Below, one piece after another: positions 63,660 through 64,000 of a stretch of 64,000 nucleotides of DNA (position 1 is the stretch's first letter; every line of letters begins with the position of its first letter). Where the stretch lies: NCBI RefSeq assembly GCF_029873635.1, contig NC_080420.1:51475457-51539456 (forward strand), given 5' to 3'. Below the pieces are notes generated by a model. That model was given only the letters and a program-made list of their open reading frames with translations. It did no database searches and was not told the origin of the DNA. The translations under genes and the position numbers were made by a program. This stretch comes from Malania oleifera (taxonomy: Eukaryota; Streptophyta; Magnoliopsida; Santalales; Ximeniaceae).

Positions 63660-64000
63660 ATACTACAACAACAAACAAACAATGAACCAAGCCTTAAGTC
63701 CTCTTAGGTGGGTTGACTACATGAATCCTTTTTTGCCAATTTATGCCAATCATGGACAATTTCTTTCAACAAATTTAGGACTATAAAATCCTTACTCACT
63801 ATCTTATTCCAAGTTATTTTGGATCTACCTCTATCCCTTCTGCTGCCCCTCATGATAACTAACTCACTTTTCCTCACTAGCACATTATTTTATGCGTAGC
63901 AAGTGCACAAATTGTTTGATCTGTCTCTCCCTTATCTTCTCTTTTACAAGAGCTATGCCTAACTTACCATAAATATGTTCATTCCTCAATTTATCTTTTA
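63660..64000 (-). mobile_element. RTE LINE tail running off the window
   Basis: The minus strand from the edge leads into GSRRDRGRSKITWNKIVSKD then FIVLNLLKEIVHDW, the RTE C-terminal end, followed by a GTT/GTTT-type tail at about 63660. Confidence 0.75.

Overview
This is a eudicot-type plant nuclear window: AT-rich, with GT-AG introns, mostly transposable-element sequence, and no bacterial-style operons, CRISPR arrays or rRNA/tRNA genes. I cannot name the species. The one intact host gene I can assemble lies on the minus strand from 60069 (ATG) down to 19629 (stop). It is a nine-exon, 420-codon, probably plastid-targeted protein of the DUF3326 family. Its 1,263 coding bases are spread over 40.4 kb because intron 2 (23.4 kb) and intron 5 (11.7 kb) have filled with mobile elements. 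Every exon ends on a codon boundary and every exon is open.

Left of the gene, 1-5694 and 17514-~18090 hold a decayed Ty3/gypsy retrotransposon (minus strand). It was split by an 11.8-kb Mutator-like element (MULE) at 5695-17503. The MULE has a perfect 10-bp target duplication (CTCTAGAATG), ~150-bp terminal inverted repeats, eight copies of a 27-bp palindrome near its two ends, a 149-bp tandem array, a MULE transposase pseudogene and a second cargo gene with a plant mobile domain (PMD). Both genes have kept their frame but carry nonsense codons, each one C-to-T change away from Gln or Arg.

A family of ~0.9-1.15 kb hAT-type elements (ends TAGGG...TGCTCACCCCTA, 8-bp target duplications, CGGTT/AACCG-rich subterminal regions) occurs four times: 18293-19209, 23729-24880, 48954-49992 and 61577-62450. 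The copies carry different interiors. The one at 23729 carries the first coding exon of a RabH/Rab6-type GTPase gene, so it behaves like a gene-capturing (Pack-type) hAT.

Intron 5 (21862-33555) holds an L1-type LINE broken by that Pack-hAT, then a ~7.1-kb endogenous pararetrovirus (Caulimoviridae, closest in layout to florendovirus/petuvirus types: movement protein, zinc-knuckle capsid region, protease, RT-RNase H, second ORF, TATA-type promoter), then a short RTE LINE. Intron 4 holds two related small DNA elements. Intron 2 (36262-59669) holds Au-like SINEs, a DNA element with a 153-bp tandem duplication, a copia-like LTR with clustered GGTCGACCGA-type motifs, L1 pieces, and one RTE LINE fossil (54100-46245, minus). 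That LINE was split by two related non-coding LTR elements in opposite orientation (47400-50069 minus, 50821-53012 plus), one of which was later hit by a hAT element.

To the right of the gene, 60070-64000 is AT-rich upstream sequence with one more hAT element and an RTE LINE tail at the window edge.
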